Assembly: GCA_004151065.3 (NCBI GenBank)
Contig: NWUY0300134925.1
Location: 1-13,568, forward strand
DNA length: 13,568 nt
Reading direction: 5' to 3'
Source of the DNA: Larix sibirica
Lineage: Eukaryota > Streptophyta > Pinopsida > Pinales > Pinaceae
The notes under the pieces are model-generated. The model saw only the letters and a list, made by a program, of their open reading frames with translations. It searched no databases and was not told the origin of the DNA. Below are positions 9,692 to 13,568 of the stretch, one piece after another. The position numbers and the translations under genes are program-made. How positions within the stretch are numbered: the first letter of the stretch is position 1; the number at the start of each line of letters is the position of its first letter.

Positions 9692-10218
9692 TATTTATCA
9701 GTATACCTTCTAGCTTGCACAAACATAATTTGGGGTTTGTCTTTAAACCGAATAGTATGCTTTATAAACTCTCGACAACATTAGGATTCATCCAAGGGAT
9801 CTGCTTGAAACTATATTGGATGCCTTCCTAATACACATAGAATGTAATATTAATTTCCCTTTGACAGTATCCATTATTGCTAAACAACAAGCATGGATAC
9901 CTCGTAGCTAAACAATGCCCCACCGACGCTACAAAATGAAAACCTTCTGGCTCATTCCAAGCAACCAACGCAACTAAAATTATCAGCCAATAGTAATGAA
10001 AGGGATTGCCCTTTTCCTGTGTAACGAGATAATCAAATAAGAATTCATTCAACAAAAATGTGGCCCAGTTGAACTAGACACCTTCGACACATTTCTCCAC
10101 CAATGCAATGACCGATGCATGAACCTCATTTGGCTAACATTTCCTTAGAAGCTTATTTTCCAACGCTCGTGTTGCAAATATTAGCAGATGATCCTCAATT
10201 GAAGTTATGTCACAGGCC
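9692..10218 (-). pseudogene. Retroelement 3' ORF, N-terminal globular part (broken)
   Basis: Directly after the truncated integrase a new frame begins near 10215 and continues to about 9700. In-frame stops are at 10134-10136, 10074-10076 and 9828-9830. It contains NEVHASVIALVEKCVEGV, then FNWATFLLNEFLFDYLV, and a strongly hydrophobic stretch YWLIILVALVAW near 9960. The pattern suggests a compact helical domain, with one hydrophobic helix that could be buried or membrane-inserted. Its position downstream of integrase matches the place where Athila-type elements carry an env-like ORF, but I see no signal peptide, no N-glycosylation-rich ectodomain and no clear C-terminal anchor. An Athila-type env assignment is therefore not supported. 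The true start was probably lost with the integrase end. Confidence 0.65.
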
Positions 10219-10750
10219 CTAGTTCTTGATAGTCCCATTAGCTTGTGGATGATATGGTGTACTTTTCTAATGGTAAATATGAAATTATTCTATTAACACT
10301 TCAATGGTCCTGTTGAGAAAATGAGATCACTGATCACTCATTAAAATATGTGGATAACCAAACCTGGTAACCACAATCTCAAATAAAAACTTCGAAGCAG
10401 TAGTAGAACTACAATCCTTTATTGGTTGTGCCTTCGCCCACCTAGTTCAGTAATCTGTCACAGTAATAATATATCTAGCTCCTATTCTTTTTGCAAGTGG
10501 GTTAATAGGTCAAATGAAATCAATAGCCCATTTATCGAATGCTTGTAAATTTACCTAGGGTGCTAAGGAATTTCGTCTTGTCTTGAAGGTTTCCCTACTC
10601 TTTGACATACATCGCAAGACCTATAGTATTCTTTTGCATCCTTATTTAAGGTAGGATACCAAAGTCCCGCTCTTAATCATTTATGTGCAGTAGCCTTACT
10701 GGCAGTGTCCTCTTGGAACACCACTGTGAGCTTTTGTTGAAATCATTGGT
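10219..10750 (-). pseudogene. Integrase: zinc finger and DDE core, C-terminal part deleted
   Basis: Integrase joins element cDNA to chromosomal DNA. The zinc-binding half-motif H-x6-H is at 10705-10728, and its partner C-x2-C (CDVCQR) is at 10605-10616. In the core the first Asp (WAIDF, 10519-10521) and second Asp (MSDQ, 10333-10335) are retained. The third acidic residue of the N-G-x-x-E motif reads NGTIK, so Glu is replaced by Lys at 10225-10227. A stop follows two codons later at 10219-10221, and the rest of the core and the whole C-terminal domain are absent. The frame changes twice (near 10700 and 10565). Further stops lie at 10677, 10555, 10510, 10447, 10327, 10285 and 10267. The remnant is clearly non-functional. 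Identification as a gypsy-type integrase is firm from motif order and position after RNase H. Confidence 0.9.
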
Positions 10751-11160
10751 TTCTCATGTTCTAACACACACCTCCTTAAAATTTCATCCAGAACTAACTT
10801 GTATAATTGTCTGACTATGAGCTGAAAGTCTGTTGCTTTCAAGACCATCTGTTTCTTCTGCTGCACAATATAATCTTTAGGTGCCATACATGTACTCAAA
10901 AAGTGAACAATATCCTCTAAATAATTATCTACTATCTTGACCGAAAACAACTGCATATCAGGTAAATTATCATCTAAGATCACGGACTCTTCCCTTGTAT
11001 CCAACCTCAACAAATGATCATGACCTGCATTGAGCCTTCCTGGTTTAACCACAATTTCAAAATCATATTCTTGGAACAACAATAAATATCTGCGGANCAT
11101 TGAGCTTCCTTGGTTTTACCACAACTTCAAAATCATATTCTTGGAACAACAATAACCATC
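10696..11160 (-). pseudogene. RNase H tail and RNaseH-integrase linker
   Basis: The clean frame 10696-11100 encodes about 134 residues. It starts with LLLFQEYDFEIVVKPGRLNA, the segment that closes the RNase H domain of Ty3/gypsy polyproteins and is normally followed by N..aD.LSR. Here that reads HDHLLRLD. A linker of about 70 residues follows (VQQKKQMVLKATDFQLIV, then LYKLVLDEILRR), leading into the histidines of the integrase zinc finger. The frame stops at 10696-10698 through a frameshift. The upstream edge overlaps the 70-bp duplication and the single N at 11097, so the start of this frame is unreliable. Confidence 0.88.
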
Positions 11161-11167
11161 TGCGGAT
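11031..11167. repeat. 70-bp near-duplicate meeting at the ambiguous base N
   Basis: Copy 1 (11031-11097) and copy 2 (11101-11167) are offset by exactly 70 bp. They share a long identical core that includes tcaaaatcatattcttgg and aacaacaataa. About seven substitutions separate them, and the only N of the window lies at the end of copy 1 (11097). Both encode the same protein segment on the minus strand (LLLFQEYDFE...VKP). Because 70 is not a multiple of three, the second copy shifts the frame. This can be a real tandem duplication or an assembly join of two related repeat copies. Confidence 0.92.
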
Positions 11168-11480
11168 TCCCCTCCCCCCCAATGCTAACTTTTTTATCAG
11201 ATACCTTAAGGCAGAGTGGTTAGTATACATCTTAAAATGGAATCCTAGCAGACAATTTTAAACTTTTGGAGTGCGTAAACCATAGCTAGCCTCTCTCTTT
11301 CAGTCGTAGTGTAATTCCTTGTTGTTGTTGATAATTTCATGCTAGCAAAAGCAATAGAGTGATCAATATCCCTTTCCCCTGTTTGTGCTAGGACCGCACC
11401 CTAAGCTATGGATGATGCATCGACATTAACATGGAACTCTTTCTTCCAATTGGGAAAAAACAAAATTGGCGCAGTTACCA
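11168..11480 (-). pseudogene. RNase H domain of the retroelement polyprotein (broken)
   Basis: RNase H removes the RNA strand during reverse transcription. Visible motifs in order are FPNWKKEFHVNVDASSIA, with the first catalytic Asp intact in DAS, then AFASMKLS, then TTERERLAMVYALQKF, with the catalytic Glu retained in TERE. The third catalytic position reads TNH where Ty3/gypsy RNases H have TDH, so Asp is replaced by Asn at 11219-11221. A stop at 11401-11403 interrupts the block after SSIA, and a frameshift precedes the HFKMYTNH segment. The domain follows the RT directly, but about 14 codons of the connection are missing and replaced by unrelated sequence at about 11484-11515. Confidence 0.9.
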
Positions 11481-12250
11481 TCTTATGGAACATGGAACTC
11501 TTATTCCATGGAATTTAACATATTTTCTTAACAATTTTTCCATAGGAGCAGTGATTTGAGCATAACCCTTAATGATTTTTTCGTAATACCTCGTATGCCC
11601 TAGTGTCGTTTCTGATTTGTCACACTGAAGCTGGTTGTGGTATATCTACATTAATAGCAATTTTTATAGGATCCATCAAGAGACCCTGTTTGCACACTAC
11701 ATGTCGCAGTAAAATTCCAAAAAGAGCGTAGAGAATACATTTCTTTAGATTCAAGGAAATATGTACTGTCTACAGTGATTCAACATTAACCTCAAGTTCT
11801 CAATATGATTTTTCCTCAAACTAAAAACCATCTGATCATTGAAGTATACCTCTAAAAAAATATGGATGAACTCCTTAAAGGCTGTGACGACTACCCTAGA
11901 GAAGATATAAGGGGCATTCTTCAACACAAATGGCATCACTGTGTATCGGTAACAGCCCCATTCTATAGCAAATGCAGTCTTATGTCAATCCTCCTTAGCG
12001 ATCCTAATCTGATGATAACCAAAAAATCCATTAGTAAATGCGTAGGCCTCCTATCCTCCAACAGTTTCTAAGAACTCATCTGTAAAAAGGGTGGGGAAAG
12101 GATCGTGTAAGCATGCATCATTCAACTTCCTTAAATCAATACATATCCTAACCTCCCCTGCCTTCTTATCTTGAACTACCATATGACTAATCCACTCCAA
12201 CTCTTAAACATGTTCTATTATACCTGCATCCAACATTCTTTCAACTTCCG
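11481..12250 (-). pseudogene. Reverse transcriptase domain of a Ty3/gypsy polyprotein (broken)
   Basis: RT copies the element RNA into DNA. One frame runs from about 12239 to 11751 and carries MVVQDKKAGEVRICIDLRKL, DACLHDPFPT, FTNGFFGYHQI, FAIEWGCYRYTVMPF and VYFND. The remainder, after a frameshift at about 11755, reads LNLKKCILY, HVVCKQGLL and KGYAQITAPMEKLL. Two catalytic Asp positions are substituted. The first-Asp motif reads FTNGFFGYHQ (Asn at 12030-12032) and the YxDD box reads YFND (Asn at 11838-11840). Stops occur at 12204-12206, 12051-12053 and 11985-11987, and a further frameshift lies near 11610. Family motif order and spacing make the assignment secure. The protein cannot be made or work. 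Confidence 0.95.
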
Positions 12251-12700
12251 CTTTTTATTTTTTCCTTATACCTTGGGTTCATCCTATAAGGTCTCTTCTT
12301 GATAGGTTTCATGCCAAGTTTCAAGGGGATTTTCATCTCTCCCAAGTCACATACAATACCCTTCATTTCTAAAAAATTGGTTGGGAATAAATCTTGATAT
12401 TCATGCCACAAATCCGTAACTTTCCCAATAGTCTCATCACCCCAGTAATCCCCTATATTATCAAATTTAGGTTTTTCTTCAGAGCCAATATTCACTTTCC
12501 TAGTTTTCAAAGGCTGTATAAACTCAATAGAGTCTATATTAGGACCCCCTATATTGCGTTTCCCTTCAGTTTTTGGAATATGTAGGTCCCTTGGTTCATC
12601 TTCTTTTCCAGTAATGTTATAGCATTCCAAAGCTTGCTCTAATGTCATAGACCAGTCTGGATGGTTATATGTAGGTAGCAGTATTTCTCAAAGAATTTCT
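12241..12700 (-). pseudogene. Linker between gag-like segment and RT, including the RT lead-in
   Basis: The clean frame 12241-12648 encodes about 135 residues. It begins with TLEQALECYNITGKEDEPRD, continues through a polar linker with LKTRKVNIGSEEKPKF, and ends in the conserved run-up to RT found in gypsy elements: LWHEYQDLFPT, then GDLGEMKIPL-type sequence (here CDLGEMKIPLKLG), then RPYRMNPRYKEK. This L-x-x-Y-x-D-x-F...P...I-x-L...RPYR signature is typical of the RT N-terminus. A frameshift after PRYKEK ends the frame at 12241-12243, and the RT continues in the next frame. The start Met at 12646-12648 is internal to a polyprotein and is not a real initiation codon. Confidence 0.9.
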
Positions 12701-13425
12701 ACTTCATAGATTGTAGATCTGTATCAACAGCCACGTTCTTGTCTTCAAAACTAAAGGTTTTCTTAAAATTTATAGCCATCTATTCCCAATTTGATGTCCC
12801 ACTTCGTAGTTGAAATTATGTATACCAATTTCTTGAAATTGTATCTAATGTATGAATAAACATATGGACCCACTTCGTCTTAGGTATAGAACCCCATGAT
12901 GTAGTGCACTCCTCTATGAGGTCTGTTGGATTGGTCAAACCATTGTATTTTATGCTACAGTAGTTAAGTTCCCCACCAAATCTGATAGATATCAATGTTT
13001 TGCACTGTGACCAGGCCCCTATATGTATCTTATGAGTATTCCACCACCTTGCTGGTGTAGCCTTCAAGGCTATATCTAATTCTAAGACTCTCTGTTGCTC
13101 CAAAACATACATCTAAAATTCAACAATAAAAAACTCTAAATTTTTCAATCCATCATACACAAGTGGGTTACATACCTCTTTTTCGATTAAGCACAGTGAC
13201 CTCGTGATATGGGCACATCTCCTCATAGACACCTCGTGCAACTAATTTTTCCAATTTTCTAACCCTTCGCCTGAATCTGATGCACATGAGCTATTACTTC
13301 GCCAACTCAAGTTTCCATTTGTTGTCAAATTAATGTAAGCATTTGTCCTTGAAGTCATTTTATAGACATTTTCCAATTACTGAGTGTCGTTCTCTTCTTT
13401 AATAGGTTCAACATATCTTGTCCTT
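12690..13425 (-). pseudogene. Gag-like segment lying between protease and RT (broken)
   Basis: One frame can be followed from about 13425 to about 12700. An Asn/Ser-rich lead (NLSWRSNSSCASDSGEGLEN) is followed by a stop at 13242-13244, then CNPLVYDGLKNLEFF, a stop at 13113-13115, then LELDIALKATPARWWNTHK, IGAWSQC, LISIRFG, WVHMFIHTLD and NWYT with a stop at 12816-12818. After that comes LRSGTSNWE...FKKTFSFED. The pattern A-L-x-G/A-x-A-x-x-WW, about 10 residues, W, then RF is the hallmark of the plant retrotransposon gag capsid core (Pfam Retrotrans_gag, PF03732). Its role would be capsid assembly. The odd point is location: protease sequence lies upstream in the same strand, and RT follows. 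No CCHC zinc knuckle is visible. Confidence 0.8.
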
Positions 13426-13429
13426 CTGA

Positions 13430-13567
13430 CAGATCTAATGGTGCAATAACCTAGACTTTCCCTCCTTCAAATGTCATCAGCCTCTTCTTCAGATTAAGAA
13501 TAGCCTGATTTTCCATTGCCCGGTCTATTCCAAGTAAAGTTGGATAAGGGTTGGTATCATCTATGAT
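13430..13567 (-). pseudogene. C-terminal end of a retropepsin-like aspartic protease
   Basis: The frame at the window edge reads NPYPTLLGIDRAMENQAILN, then LKKRLMTFE and a stop at 13451-13453. The block hydrophobic-LLGxDxA...xxAIxNLKKxxxxFE matches the end of plant LTR-retrotransposon proteases, where an I-L-G-x-x-(F/W)-L helix is followed by an I-D/N-x-K-K-x-x-x-x-F strand. The catalytic D-T/S-G and the flap would lie beyond position 13568 and cannot be seen. A frame change near 13427 leads into the frame of the gag-like segment. Confidence is moderate because only about 45 residues are present. Confidence 0.6.
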
Positions 13568-13568
13568 T

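Larger units (their letters stand above)
8205..13568 (-). mobile_element. Decayed Ty3/gypsy LTR-retrotransposon, 5' part outside the window
   Basis: Minus-strand translation gives, in order from 13568 downward, the end of a protease, a gag-like segment, a linker, reverse transcriptase, RNase H, integrase and a long 3' ORF. RT-RNaseH-integrase order is diagnostic of Ty3/gypsy elements (Metaviridae) as opposed to Ty1/copia. The element is inactive. Every module has in-frame stops, at least ten frame changes are needed to follow the coding track, catalytic residues are missing and the integrase end is deleted. The left limit is set by a drop in G+C near 8205 and by the end of the recognisable coiled-coil frame. 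No LTR, primer-binding site, polypurine tract or target-site duplication was found, so the left end may be a truncation. The right end lies outside the window. Confidence 0.93.

Noticed and set aside
9692-10218. Env-like glycoprotein of the Athila type
   Set aside because: Only one hydrophobic helix, no signal peptide, no Asn-X-Ser/Thr-rich ectodomain and no terminal anchor are visible.

Overview
The window looks like nuclear DNA from a seed plant, possibly a conifer. The right-hand 5.4 kb holds a decayed plant-type Ty3/gypsy LTR-retrotransposon. The left-hand 8.2 kb is very AT-rich, gene-poor DNA built largely from short tandem duplications and a satellite-like array. I see no intact host gene, no tRNA or rRNA gene, no CRISPR array and no bacterial operon structure. 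The plant assignment rests on the retroelement lineage and the overall texture. The conifer suggestion is a guess from general familiarity with the family.

Positions 1-8205 are AT-rich non-coding DNA. The main structure is a degenerate array at about 4065-5060, with seven unit starts and a core period of 146 bp. A related block at about 45-455 resembles the end of the array plus its right flank (about 4950-5360), in the same orientation and about 4.9 kb away. Local tandem duplications of 54, 31, 160, 51, 23 and 47 bp, two near-perfect palindromes and an (AT)18 tract are also present. No reading frame here has convincing protein similarity.

Positions 8205-13568 are one retroelement on the minus strand, cut by the window edge at its 5' side. 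Read from right to left it contains the end of a retropepsin-like protease, a gag-like segment (WW...RF signature), a linker, reverse transcriptase, RNase H, an integrase zinc finger and catalytic core, and then a long sense-strand 3' ORF. The 3' ORF has a globular start, a very basic middle and a coiled-coil end. Every part carries stop codons and frameshifts, and no LTR, primer-binding site or polypurine tract could be identified. The element is dead.

Points worth a second look: (1) a gag-like domain lies between protease and reverse transcriptase, not ahead of protease; (2) the 3' ORF is large and shows no obvious envelope features; (3) four catalytic acidic residues (two in RT, one in RNase H, one in integrase) are lost by changes that all look like G-to-A transitions; (4) a 70-bp near-duplicate meets at the window's only N; (5) the integrase end is deleted and fused to the 3' ORF; (6) the array period of 146 bp and the repeated block 4.9 kb away.
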